Part shown: positions 25,701 to 40,700 of the stretch, piece by piece
Numbering within the stretch: the stretch's first letter is position 1
Layout: each line of letters opens with the position of its first letter
Source: Lumbricus terrestris
Taxonomy: Eukaryota > Annelida > Clitellata > Crassiclitellata > Lumbricidae
Assembly (NCBI GenBank): GCA_949752735.1
Contig: OX457038.1
Coordinates: 59,616,535-59,680,534 of the forward strand
Direction of reading: 5' to 3'
DNA: 64,000 bases
Position numbers and translations under genes: made by a program
The notes under the pieces: generated by a model
What the model saw: only the letters and a program-made list of their open reading frames with translations
What the model was told of the DNA's origin: nothing
The model's database searches: none

Positions 25701-28700
25701 AAACATGCACCAAAGCAAAGCCATATTCTTGATGCAACCTACTTAAATCAAATCCTTGCAATCGCAAGTAAGTATATCTTCTACTGCACCAATTGCTAGC
25801 CACATTTTGATGAACATGTGAATCGCAACTATGTATTACGTAAACCTAAAACATTTTTCTAAAGGTTGCCTATAATTTACTGGAGGTCATGTATCATCTT
25901 GTGGAAAAAGTAAGAATAGAAGACATGCCTGGTAGGCTGATGAGTTGTATCCACGAAGCGTCTGCAGGTAATTCTGGACGTTTACATACTGCTTTCCTGT
26001 GTCAACTCGCACAGTGTCTGCTTGTCGCTTGATGTCGTTCACACGATTGTACTCCGCTGTTGAATCGTTCAGAAACTGTGACGCAGTCGCAGCTACTTGA
26101 CCAACCTGAATCAGACATAACGAGACTGTAATTTATGCAACATTGCGTTTTCATTCATTCGCTTGTTACATGTTTAACGACACTGCCATATCAAAGATGG
26201 TTAGAGTCGCCCTCCTCCTTTATCCAGACTTGAGACTGGCACTGGCAGAGAATAACCGGTGGTGGAGTTTCATTCATTTCAAGAATTTATATTAGCGCCT
26301 CCTTCAAGAAGCCAACTCAGAGGTGCACTCAGTCCAACCATGGTTGAACAAAAGGCTTTAAGACATTATTCATTATCGTTATTCATTTCAGAACTTTTAT
26401 ATAGCGCCTCTTAAAGGAAGGTTATTAAGAAGCACTTCCTGCACAACCATGGCTAAACAGGACAGATTTTCCATTTTTAATGAACAGAGTGGATTGGCCA
26501 CTGGGCTCTATGCGCAGTGAAACAGGGAGGCCATTCCAGGTTGTATCAATGCACGCTATAGCATGTGATGTGAGAAATCCAGACAATGTTCAGTTTCTGA
26601 GAAGCTGAATTTTATTAACTCTTTCAAAAAGTCTAAGCTGCAAGCACACGTTAAAACTTGAAAGTAATGGCGAATACATTCCTGCTCTGTATCCATATCG
26701 CTTTGTTGCTTAAGGAATGCTCAGCTTTAACGCTTGGTGATTTCTTGATCTTATCGGAAACTAGCCTTCGCCAAGAGTGACCAGAGAGCCTGAGGCCTAA
26801 CCTCACCAGACGTCTAAAAAAGTACTATTGCTATTATCATCATTATTATTAATTCTGTCCTATTATTCTGTCCCTAATGTTTTGAAATCCTAAGGGATTA
26901 TTTGTAGGTCTAATAATAATAATAATAACAACAGCAATAACAACAATATGGACAAACAACATAACAATAAGGACAATATAACAACAAAGACAATATAACA
27001 TAATACCAATAAGGACAATATAACAATGAGGACAATACATTATTCCCTCATAATCACTGACCTTACAATGCCTTAATTTAACTATAACTTCAAATTCAAC
27101 AGCATTTCTCACCCCAGATTGTAACAATGTCACATTCTGCTGACTGGCTGCGCTTATTAGCTGCAATTGCTGAATAAGATTCGTGAGATTTGTGACGAGG
27201 TCATAGCCACTCGCCACACCAGACTGATTCATGGCAGCCTTGATGCTGCTTTCCAGCACTGCCAGTGCCGCATCCTGCTGCTGTATCTGCTGGAAGGTCA
27301 ACGTCTGATTCCAATAGTTTTGGAACGTCAGCAGCAAAGCCATTGTGTCATTTCCAAGAGACGTCTCACAAACGCCACATGCTACAGATATTAAGGAAGA
27401 TTATATGGACCAACTAATTAATTAATTAATTAATGAACAAAAACTGAATGAAAATGGATGACTAAAATGAACAAAACATGCTAAGACTTTACAAATAAGG
27501 ATACAAAAAAGGAATAGGTGGTGGTGCTTCAGTGTGTTAACACCAACTTGATGCCAGACTATTTACCACTTAGTCTGGATAGGAGATGGAAGCGCCTCTT
27601 AGAAGTTATCTTGAAGGAGTGCTATATAAATTCTTTAATGAATAAAGAAATAAATTAACTGAAAAATCATCATACCTTAACAAATTTATTAACACAACGA
27701 TTAATCAACACAATGATTAATCAATACAATGATTAATCAACACACAATGACTAATCGACACAATGATTAATCAACACAATGATTAATCAACACAATGATT
27801 AGTCAACACAATGATTAATCAACACAATGATTAATCAACACAATGATTAGTCAACACAATGATTAATCAACACAATGATTAATCAACACAACTGCTGCTG
27901 TTACACAGAGTTGACTTTGCGCCTTCACAGATGACTTCCTGGCCTTCAAATGTTATCCTGACAACTTCAAAGCCAATCTGGGTTGATGGCTGCTCTATGC
28001 TCTTACTCTCCATCTGTGCTCTCTCCTTCTACATATTCATTCTCTGCTATTTGTGACCATGGAGTCATGCTCAAGTTAACTCTAGCCTAAACCCCAAAAA
28101 CTTCATGTTACAGAACCGTCACTCTACTTTGGATGATTCAGCAACACTGGAAACACCGATACAAATCCCAATTTTGATGAGATTTGAATACTGCAATTCT
28201 GCTGCACTCCATGGTCTCCCTGATGACACACTGCTACCTTTACAGATGACAATGCATCGGGCTGCAATGCAAGGCTGTCTTGGACCACGCTCCTACTGAA
28301 ACCGCTGTGACATTAACTCTTCATTCTTGACACTGGCAATGGCATCCGCACATGAGTACGTGGTTCCACGACAACTGGTCTACCGACAACTCGTCTACCG
28401 ACAACTCGTCTCCGGACAATTGGTCTAACGACAACTGGTCTACAGACGAATAGTATTGATGAAATAGAAGCTGGATTTATGAAAATGGTTTCTTAGCTTA
28501 CATGGAAGCTGGATCGATGATTTTATTCATGTATTTCGACATGCATCCAGCTTCTACTTCAGATCTAAAAATACCTTCATCCAGCTTCTATTTCTCACCC
28601 GTTATTTTCGTCAATCCAGCTTCTATTTCAGATATAAAATAATAACCTTATCCAGCTTCCATTACTTAAGCGTTTTTCATCAATCCAGCTTCTATTTCAG

Positions 28701-31700
28701 ATCAAGAAATACTTTCATCCAGCTTTTATTTCTCATACGTTATTTTCGTCAATCCAGCTTCTATTTCACCTGTAACAGAGCCATCATCCAGATTTAATTT
28801 CTCTTGCGTTTTTTCATCAATCCAACCTCCACTTCACCTGTAAAAACTTTCATCCAGCTTCCATTTCTCAAGCGCTGGATCAGTTGTCTGTAGACCAGTT
28901 GTCGTAGACGAATTGTCCGGAGACCACTTGTCGTTAGACGAGTTGTCGTGACACCTGAGTACGTGCACCCCCAACTGGCACACTTCGCAAGCAAACAATG
29001 TGCAATTCATCTGCCATCATACTAATCCTCCTTTGTGGCTTTATTAAAGGTTATCCTCTCATCGATCAGCATCTGCTGGAAAGTACGTTGTTCTTGGCAC
29101 ATGGTCAGTTCACTGTTTTTCAAAGTTTCTGATTTCTCCATCCATCCAGAACTCTTCCTCACGTTTGCAACTCCCTTACTGCGTCTATATTTCGTTACAA
29201 ACTGATAAAGTGCTGCTGAGTAGTAACCCTGAAGGGACCATTTATAAATCATCGTAAAGAACGCTAAGTTACTTCTTCCATTCGAATTGCAGCTCTTAAT
29301 GTTTCCCCTTATCAAGCTTCAATGCGTACATCTGAACTTGTAAGGTCATACTAATCAAGTTACAGTTGTGATGTACCATAACCATCCTTAGTCCTAGTAT
29401 GATTTGAATGAAGTGAAACAAAAGAATGATTAAAGGAATTAATCAAATAAATAATCACTATCATCATCATCATCATCATCATCTTAGTCAATATGATTAT
29501 AGTCATCATTGTTTTCAATAATCATCATTTTAGGATCATCTCCATCCACCACCACCACCACCGCCGCCGCCGCCACCACCACCACCACCACCACCACCAC
29601 CACCACCTTCACCACCATCTTCACCATCATCTTCACTGTCATCATCATCATCATCATCATCAATACAACATGCAAACCAGACCTGTGCAGCCGACGCCAG
29701 CAGTCAAGTTGACGTACATTGGCAAACAGGAGTCACATCTTCTCTGTCCAGCACCCGGCAAACAAGTGCACTGACCTCCATGAGTTTCACATGATGTGAT
29801 AAACATAGGATTTGTCCCCCTTCCATCGCAACTGCATACTGCAACAAGAAAACACCAGAAACCGTTACGCTGCCACAAAAACAAACATCTGACTAGTCTC
29901 AACCATGCAATGCCTCTCTACACAAGGAAGAAGACAATTACCTCAAGTTAATTCTCCAAAGGAACAGCCAAGAGTAGTAGGTTCAGCTATGACCAAGCCT
30001 CTTCTTCACCTACTAACCTTCCTACCGACAGTGTACACTGTACAGTCAGATTACACACTATAGTGAGACTAAGTGAGTTGGTTATGGTGCAGGAGAACCC
30101 GAAATCTCTAAACAAATTTCTACCATTGATGGGATTTGAACCTATGGGAAAATGTTCTTTTGGCGCCTAGAAAAACCTCTACCACATGATCTCTAAATTA
30201 TTTTATATAACTGACTCAGCTGAAAAGACCCTCAAACTTTACACACCCAGACACTTACATCCGACATAATATGAAAGTCGTACAATAATTTTATTAACAA
30301 ACTTTGTAACTATATTCACACTAATAAACTAAACCTATCGGTATCAGGTAATGATATTAATAGGAAATACATAATAACGTAGTCACAATACTAAAACGAT
30401 ACATATTAAACATTGGCCCATACTTTGGCATGTCTGGTCAGGCAGACCCCAGTTTCCAATCAAACACTGATCGCATTTTGGTCCACTTGTGTTCGGCTTA
30501 CAAAGACAGGTGCCGTCCGAGCCACACGACATATTTGCACTACCAAAAGAATTGCAGTAGCAAGGAAGACAACCTACAGAGAGACATGCAGACATTCAAG
30601 CATCAAATCAGTGCAAATGTCCAACAGATCCGATCCTTCTCACAATATGCACACTACTTGTATCATGTCATATCATATCTGTAACAAATCCTATAACAAA
30701 CTCACGTCAAAATTATCTATATCAATCAGTGCTAAAAGTGTGGAAAAATAAGTGCCTGGACGCCCGTTACCTTTCCAAAAGAAGTGCCTGGGCGCCCCTT
30801 ACCTTTCCAGTCAGTGCTGGCCAATAAGTGGCAGGACAGCGTTCAGACTTTAAAATAAGTGCATGGACGCCGTCCATGACCGTCCAGGCACACTTTAAGC
30901 CCTGATATCAATCAAACCTAATCTTGATTTGTGTTGCATATGATCTGAACATGCTGCATGCATACAAAACCATCGTAAAATTTGGTTAAGTGCAACAGGC
31001 TGTGTTCTGCCAGCATAAAGTCTTGAATAAACAAAAACCTGCCACCAATGGCTGAACATGTCATAAGGTTTATAAAAGCTCATTTTGTGTAAAAACAGCT
31101 ATAAAGGGCTCTAAGATATTGTTTCTTATTCAACACGATGAATAGTAAAAAAATCAACCTTTGAAGAGTGGGTAAGGAGGGGTGCTCGGGCGATAATAGA
31201 AGTCGAGACACGTATCACACGTTCGACGACCAACCCCATCAACACACGTGCATTGTCCAGTCTGGTTGTTGCAGACAGGACTCAGAGATCCATCCACGTT
31301 GCAATTACAACCTGAAAAAACATAACAGCACCTGAAACACTCGAAAGTTAAACACAGTAATAACACTATTGTTACGCAGACCTACCAAACAACTTCCAAA
31401 AGGTGCTATATAAGTGTTCACTGTTCAGACACACACACACACACACAAACACATGTTAAACTGAAACTGAGAACACAGCTCATGCTCTTAAACTAAGTTA
31501 TATTAAGTAACATCATAAAAATACAAAGAGATTATTGCAAAGTGTCAATGGGAAAACCTGAAAGAGGCAGTGCTAGTGTTAACACAACTACACTAATATT
31601 CTGTTAGCAAAAGACAGCTCATGCAATATGTGTTGAAGATCCCTACAGTTCACATGAATCAATTGGCTGGCTGGTTGATAAGTTGGTGGTTGGGTTGACT

Positions 31701-34700
31701 TGTGCGTTGGCTCATTGTTGGCTAGCTGGTTGACTTAATGGTTTGGAGTTAGTTGCTTGATCTATATGCTGTTGGATAGATTTTTTACTGTATTATATTA
31801 AAACAGTTATAAAGTAATATCTAATAGGGTGAATCGTTTGAAGGTGCACCATGTACACGAAGATTCTGATTGGCTGATGGATTTTGTTAATTTGGCAGAC
31901 ACGGTGTAAGTTTAATTTACAAGAAAACAATGTCTGAGCAACTGAACATTTTTCTAAGCCACCTCACTTGCAATGTAATGTAACTGAAACATATAGTAAT
32001 TATATAATATCAAACTACAACACCAAGACCCCAATTAAAGAAATTCTCACTTGAACAATTCTGGCTTGTGGCATTACCGAACCACCTATCCATACACTTT
32101 TCACAGTTGAAGCCGTCCGTAAAATTTAAACAATTGAGACACTGGCCCATTATGCTGTCGCACGTTACAGAGTTTCCATTGCAGGAGCATGGACTGCACG
32201 TTCCAGTGTAGAGAATCGCCGGACTGCCATAGTAAAATGGAAGGCAGCTGCAAGGAAAAGAAATTACAATCATTCTTTTAAAATTAACCTAAAAATTTAT
32301 GCTCAGCTCGCAGATGTTTTCATATCCTTCGACTTATATGCAATGTAACAATGTAACAGAACACATTTAAAGCTCCTCGATGCACCTTCAAAACTCAGAA
32401 GGTGCTCCTTGCTAGACTACTTGAAATAAAAATTCATTAAGAACAAGTACATCTAAAAAAATCAAATAGGTCTAATATTGCAATCACCAGATTAGTCGCT
32501 ATTGGTGGTGCAGCCCATACATGCATAGTCCAACCAACCAAGTTTCATCCTATGATTGGCAGTTGACACAAAGTTCAAAGTTCCTGGTCTGTGTTGTCCC
32601 ATGAAGAAGCAATGCAATTGCAAATTTAAGACAATGAACAGAGCAGTTCTGTTAACAGGACCTTGTTCAACGCACATAATTCAATAAGTACATTACCATT
32701 TTCAAAATGCAATCTGCAACAGTTTTTCAGTGTTTCACACATTTCTCACTGCTCTTTGGACTGTTCTTTGTGACTGCTCCCGAGTAGATAACCTTGAAGG
32801 GCAGTACGTAAAATTGATGTAATAATAATAATAATAGTAATAGTAATAGTAATAATAAAAATTTAAAAATAATAATAATATAATAATGACGACAATGATA
32901 ATGATAATGATAATAATAATAACAACAAAAATAAAAACTCCGAAGACAAGGCTTGACCTCCAGACAAATTTCCAGCTCCTAATAGCAATTTTCCATAATG
33001 AAAAAAATATCAAAATATTAAAATGAATGCTCATCAGAGCACATTTTCAACTAAGTTTCTGAATAAGGGCAACCTGCAGTCCAATCTTTCTTACCTGTCG
33101 CAAAGCAGTCCTGTGTAACCAGGATTGCACTGGAGACAGGTGACAGAACCATTAACAATGGCACAAGATGCGTTTGAGACGCGTGGCATGAAGCATGGAC
33201 ACAGATTACAAGGACTCGCAGGGCCAAGAGAACTGTCACGATAATATCCCACAGCACATGTTTCACAGTTAAACCCTAAAGCACAACATGTAGCACAGCA
33301 TCAGTCATAATGGCAAAGTCATTATGTTAAGTCATCTTCTGATGTAGTTCGTTAAGTTGATTAATGATGCATAACAGTAAACAACATAAATTAATTACCT
33401 CACCTTACCTCACACTACCATCTTAAGACATCTTCCGATTAATTGAGATTACACATACCATACATTACCATTTTATGAATACAAGGGTTTGAATTGTCAA
33501 ACTTGAAATGGGAGAGGGTTGAAAATTCTTGCATTTCCTGATGTCTCAACCAGAATTTCTTATACACCTAGAGTTGGTATGCGGGTTAAAATTGTAATGG
33601 GTGCGAATGTACTTGATCCTTAGCTATGTAAAAAATGAACAATGAAGAATACTTTTGGAAAACTTTGGAGTTCTACTTTAAGAAAATTCATAGCTATAGC
33701 CAAAAAAATCACGACCTAACCCTTTGAACCCGGAGCTCCTGTAACTCTATGGATAACGGGCCGGAAAACTGGCCCCTCGGGTTCAAAGGGTTAAGACACA
33801 CTGCAGTGGAATGCATGAAGCTGAGGGAGAAAGTAAAGCAATATTTTTCATTAACTAAGCAAAGTAAGAGATTTGAAACCACTGAAAGCTGCGCTGAAGG
33901 AGTTTATATTACTATAGCCTTCATTAAGGCACTTTTTTAGAATTGACTGAAGGGGTTAAAAATAAATTGGGGCTGAACCTGCTGAACCCTCGCAACCCAA
34001 AAATTCTATCTGAACGTTTAACAATAGCTTCATCACAATACATTACCTGCAGAATGTGTAAAGTTTCATTACCAACACTGTATCACAAAACATTCTCTAA
34101 GTCAATGGCACATAACACCACATTAAATTGCACTGAAACAGGAATGGTGAGACACGTGTGTCTAACCTGCAGTGTTATCCATGCAGTTGGTGCACTCGCC
34201 AGTGTCCCGATCACAGAGTTGTGTGTGCGAGTTGCAGCTGCAAGGAATGCACGTGCCAAGGAATCCCTGGCCACTGACGTTATATCTCATGTACCCACGC
34301 GAACAGTTCTACAAACATATAACAAACCTCTCCTACTGATAAATGTGCTATATAAATATCCAAGTACATCTGTATAATACTTCCTTTAGCATGCTCATGG
34401 TCTAGCAGTGGATTACCTGCCAAATTATATGCACCTAAAAGATGAATGGTCATCTGAATGTTCAAAGAAGTGCAGGAAAATAACAGAACACCCATAGTGT
34501 ATAGTTGCATAATACATATATACAGTATGCATAGATGCAGTATGCATATATACAGTATGCATAGATGCAGTATGCATATATACAGTATGCATAATTGCAT
34601 ATATACAGTATGAATATATACACAGTGTGCATATATACAGTATGCAATATATACAGTATGCATATATACAGTATGCATATATACCTACTTACCTACTTGA

Positions 34701-37700
34701 TCCTTGTGGGTCTCTGTTGGGCACTTGGACTAACCAGTCACCCCTAAGTTCAGTGGGAAGGGGAGTGCTCTCAGTCCAATTTGCTCATACATCATCATGC
34801 AAAGCCATGCTTTTTCTGTGGTTGCCCAGATGCTATGGAATGGCCTCCATCTGAGTTGCGCACGTTTCCTAGGTCACTAACTGACACATCCTATAACCCA
34901 ACGCCCTCAGGTGGCCATGGCTAGCAGGACCTTCGACCCCTTTTGGGTCTCCTGGGTAAGACTACATGTCTGACTACTATGATGTAATTATGAAATGCTG
35001 TGAATCGGTTGACGAATAAAATGTTATGTTACGTTATATTACCAGCCAAGGCACAATACAACCATTGTCAACCAATTGGAGGAAAAGCAGTCACAGAGGA
35101 CAATCAGTCAATCAATCACTTGCTCGATCAATCAATCAATCATTTAATAGATTAACTAATAGGAGTGGACATGAAAACTTCTGTCAACATGACCAGTGAC
35201 AGAAAGAAGTGGAGACATCATTTTTAAACATCATCACCTTAGGCACATTTCTGATGAAAGTGATGTGAGGCAGAGAGAGGTCACTATAAAAATGCACATT
35301 ACCTTGCCCAATACCCTGCAATTACTTCTTAAGTCTTTGCCTTGACTTAAAGAAACTAATGTTGATCAATATTTCTTAGGTACAATTATAAAAACAACTC
35401 ATCATTCCTTGCAAACTTAATTTAAGCTAACCGGATGAATCTCTGGCAAATAGCCACAGCTGTAAACATGCCTCCGAGAAGGGGTGTTAAAGGGGCGATA
35501 TATAAATTCTGATCAACTGAAACACAAACCTGACAGGAAAGACCTTCATATCCCACCGGACAAAAACACTGTTCAATATTCTCTGGAGTGACACTGTAAG
35601 TTAAGTTTCCAATTCTACAAACAAAAACCAATAAATTTTTGAACAAACATAAACTTATTCACTCATAGGAATATTACCTCTCAGCAAAAGTCTGCAGCAA
35701 GTTCTTCTGTTGTGTAAGAGGCGATAAAACAACTAACACAAGGTACTAAAGGGAGTTTTAATAAGGAAATGCAAACACAGTGTTCACTACAGCTCTCTGT
35801 CAAACACACCCACACTCACACAATGTCATAGCGTAGCAATCACTCATTCGTTTACTGAATACTGTATTTATTTCATTTGTATGTAATCCCAGTGCTGATG
35901 TATGGCTCTGAGTGCTGGTGTCTGCGGAGAGAGGATGAAAGGAGAATCCTGGTGGTGGAGATGAGTTGGCTGAGAAGAATAGCAGGCAGAACCAGATGGA
36001 ATAAGGTCCGCAACAAGGTGACATGGAAGGAGCTGGGAAAGGAGGTACATTGATACATAAGATCAGAAAAAGAAGACTGACGTGGTTTGGACATGTGACG
36101 AGAATAGATGAAAAGAGATTACCAGAGCACTGTATTGCCATGTGGAAGGAAAACGGAGCCGGGGACGACAAGTGAAGATATGGATGGTCAATGTAAGTCA
36201 AGATCTGAAAGAAATAGATATGGACATGAGAACAGCCGTGGATACCATCAGATAACGAATGAATTGGAGAAGTCGAGTACAGGCATCATCATCGGCATGC
36301 GCCTGATGGAGGAGAGAAAAAGAAGAAGAAGAAGAAGAAGAAGAAGAAGAAGAGGTATGTATTTCATGCATAAAGTCAGTGTTTCTGATTCTGAGACAGT
36401 AAGCAGATAACTAGTTCATTATTTTTGATTATTATTTATGAAGTTTCATATAGCTCTTCTTCAAGGTAGGTTACTCAAAAGCGCACCTGGTCAAACCAAG
36501 GTTATAATTGGACAGTTTTGAGATTCTTCAGGCACAGAGTGGAGTGGTCCCTGGGCACTAAGTGCAGTGTAACAGGGAGGCCATTCCAGGTTGCAGGACC
36601 AATCGTGGTCAATGGTTTTACCTGCAAATTCAAACCCGCATTCATATAATTACAGAGACAGTAAATTACCTGTTCAGCACAGCAGATTCATTCTTGTCTA
36701 TAAATATCACACGCACGAAATAAAAAAACAATACACTAAATAATTATAAATATTTTTCAATGAGAGTCTGCACCTGCTCGCATGGGCTGGAGTGGTGTAG
36801 GTCGCTGGTATGAGCACCGCCTCAACCTTAGAGAGCGCGACGAGCAGCTGCCCCCTGGTGAGGGTGGGCTGTCCGGCTGCAACAGCGCTCTCCAACGACA
36901 AGACAACGTCAATACTCGTCATTGTACTTTTCTGAACGTTTGGAACGGACATCGCAAACGGAATCTGTACTTTGTTACGACCGATGACCAACAACCGCAC
37001 GCTGCTCAGCGGCATTGCTCCCGGATCGGACGAGACCCAATGCGCGACGAAACTGATCTTTCCCTCGAAGTACTGGAGCAATTCACCAGACAATGACGGA
37101 GCCACCCAGTATGCGGTCTGTGACCCCTGAACGAGAAACTCAGCCATCTGGGTGCCGTCAATCACCTGTGGGGTGATCGCGCCGATGAAGGGGATGAGGG
37201 AGACGGAAACGACAGAAGTTGTAGGGGATTGTGAGGCGTTAAACAGAGGCACCGAGATTGTTTCACGGACCACGGTGAACGCACTTGAGCATATGTAGGT
37301 GACACCCATACAAACGCATGACAGGCAGCCGTCCACGTGGTTTACCGACTTGGCGAATGAGTTCAACGTGCATGACGTGCACTGCTGGCTTTGTATGTTT
37401 TTCTACAGAAAATGCAACACACAGAAAATTCAGTCAGATGTCTTTCGTCTGTTCAAATCGCAACCCACGATGGTTTCGTGAATTGAAAATTCTATTTTAA
37501 ATCTGTCAATTTCAATTGAAAAGGGAAGGGGAATAAGAAAAGCAGAAGTTAAGGAAGTTTTACAGAACCAAAAATTTAGTAATGAAGATAGGCCTAAACA
37601 CTCTTTATATTGACATTAGAGTCCACATACTCTCATAAACAAAGAATTCCTTTTAAAATCAGTTTTAATTGGGTTTCAAACAGCACTAACCATAGCAACT

Positions 37701-40700
37701 TCATGGACAGATTGTATGTAAAAAATAAATAAGAAAATAAAAATATGCTGTGGAAAAAAATTATTTACTGTAATACTATTGGGTTGGTGTCAGGAATGGC
37801 ATCCGGCTGGGCCATAAAACGCCCATCATAAATTCTTGGCTATGCCACTGCACCTGACGACAGTATTCTGCTGTTGTATAGATTTTGTATTGATGCACCA
37901 GCTGAGAGTGCTACCTTTACATCTCATCTAAGTTATCAGCAAGCTTACATGTACATCTGCAGCCAGTTCAAACCAACAACCAATGCGTTACAGACCCAGT
38001 GATAACTTAGCTATTTCTTTACCTGCACATCAGCGCAATGCAATTAATTTTTTAAAAAGCACTACATAAATCTACAAGTGAAATGCAGTACAAACACACA
38101 TACAGATCAGGTGGATCTGAAGCAATAACTTAGCATAAACACTGTTAACTTATCAGGTGCTATATAAATTAACTAATAAAATATAATAGAGATTGAATGC
38201 TTACCTTGCATGGACATTGACCACTGATCTTGTCACAAATCTTTCCTACAGATCCATCGACATCGCACGCACAAGACATGCAGCCTGCGTACGACATTTG
38301 CCAAGATTCGTCAGCGCACTGGTCGCAACGAGAACCGACGACTCCCTGCCGGCAGGCACATAAACCTGTCGACGTATTGCACGCGAGACTCAAAGAACCG
38401 ATGTTGTTGCAGTCACACGGCTAAGAACACAGAACAGTCGCAACCATGTTTTCTGAATTCTGTCACATCTGGAAGGTCAAACCTAAGAACGAATCTTACA
38501 AAGAAAATTTGAACTGTTCCGGGTGAGGCACAATAAAAAACTTCAACTAATGTATATGGAAACACAGTGGTGATGACGATGATGACGATGATGATGATGA
38601 TGATAGTGGTGGTGGTGATGATGATTTTTGATGATGGTAATGATTTGTGATGATGATGACAAAGATGATAATGATGATGATGTGATTAGAAAGATGTACC
38701 GTGCATCCACGGTTGTAGTCGTAGTTGTAGTAGGAGGCCATGCATTGGTCGCAGGTGGCCCCTTGAACTCCGGGAGGGCAGAGGCACTGGCCAAAGTTAT
38801 CACAGGCTTTGAATGCCGTCTGCTGACAGTTGCAAGCTGGCAATGAACAACACAATACTCATCATCATCATAATCATAATCATCATCGTCGTCGTCATCA
38901 TCATCATCATCATCCATGTAACTATTTTTGTGATCCAAGTCTTCGACATCATCATCGTTGTTATCATATCGACTTCAAATGACCAGTCCCACTTTCAACA
39001 GATTGCAACTCCGACTATGGCCTCACTTTCACCAGTTATTGATTTTTATTATGCTTTCATCAAAAAAGCTATTAGGTTAAATTAGTAAAGTCTTGCGCGA
39101 TATGATGCAAGTCCTAGAACAGTCCTTAGATTAGATCGGAGACTGGATTAGCGCTTAATCATCAATGTCATTGCAAACAACACACCAATGTCACATACCC
39201 TGACATCCTTGATCCGTCATTCCATAGAACTGTATCTGACAAGTATCGCACTGTCTCCCTGTTGTTCCTGGCTTGCACGAACACTGTCCCCCATATGGCT
39301 GGCATGTGGCGTTTACGTTCGAGTAACTTCCAAGAAAGTTGCAGTTGCACGGTAATGCCCCATTTAAGTAGTATGTTGAAAGAGAAAATACTTTCGGTCT
39401 GCAGTAGGCCTGAGAAGCACTAAAAGAAAATGTGTCATAGATCTTAGTCATAAAAACTTGTCAATGTAACTTAAAAATTTCTAAAGCACTACTTTAAAGT
39501 CAAGTGCAGGGCACCAGCTTATTCACTAGCGCTACATCGTGTCAGAAGATCAAGACTAAAAATCAACCAAGACAACACAATCATTATTTTCAAATCAAAC
39601 CAAATCAAATTTATTGAAACTATTCAGCGATGAACACAAATTGAAAATGCACAGCGTGTAATTCAAGTTTCACATAGAATCATTACCAAAGAGGAGAGAG
39701 TGTCAGAAGGTGTTACACATTTATTAAGTGTCTACATACATACATACACACACATACACACATACAAACATACATACATACCCGGTACATACAAGCATGC
39801 ATACACACACACATACATACATACATACATACCCGGTACATATATGCATACATACACAGTTTAAACACACACATACATACATACATACATACATACATAT
39901 GCGATGCATACAAACAAATATATACATACATACATACACACATACATACATACATACATACATGCATGCATACATACATACATGCATATATATGTATGTA
40001 CACACACACACACACACACACATATGCACACACATATGCACATACACAATTACAGTTGTTTGGTTGCTTGGAATTTGTCCCAACTTCATACCTTGCCCAT
40101 CATACGGGATGATTTGTGACCTGAAGAGTGAAAAAGACCAAAATGCCGGCCAAGGAAATAGGAAGAGGTGAATTGGAATTTTGCAATTTACAGATCGACA
40201 AAGGACTCACTCGACTCCATTCCTGATGACACTACAAGTTGACTGGAACGTGGCGTCGTCTACCACTCCAAACAGATTTGTTGTGTTCAGATATTCAACA
40301 GGAACTGCGACCACTCGATCCTATTTTGAACCAAGAGTTCACACTTTGTAATAACAACATCAGAAGTAAAGGCAACATAATTAATTATCTAAATGCATAA
40401 ACAGAACCACTTAAGAAATATAAGTGTAGAGTTAATGTAAAACACTTGCAAAAACCATCAATGGATCCTCCACAGACTGGCATAGAAAGAAATTCACTAA
40501 ACCGTTCAAGATTTTTCGGATACATAGTCTCAAAGTTTAAGATTCGGTTAGCGGAAGCACAGTAACAATCACTGCAATCCAGCCAGTATCCATGACAGTC
40601 AAAAACTATGCTTTTCATAACTCACTATGACTTACAACCAAGTTAGGGTAGTTAACCGTTCTTTGCCTTGAGTCATGCATCAGTTACCCATACCTTACTC

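Noticed and set aside
27691..27891. CRISPR-like array
   Set aside because: The repeats are contiguous with no unique spacers, and the context is an animal intron.
38543..38938. Aspartate- or histidine-rich open frame around laminin exon 16
   Set aside because: Outside the exon the codons come from GAT/ATC triplet repeats.
39713..40171. Cysteine/valine- and histidine/tyrosine-rich open frames on both strands
   Set aside because: Produced by the ACAT/CA microsatellite.
40385..40618. Cysteine-containing minus-strand open frame considered as an extra laminin exon
   Set aside because: Exons 13 and 14 join in phase 0 without it, the joined sequence fits domain L4b, and none of its candidate acceptors gives the needed phase.
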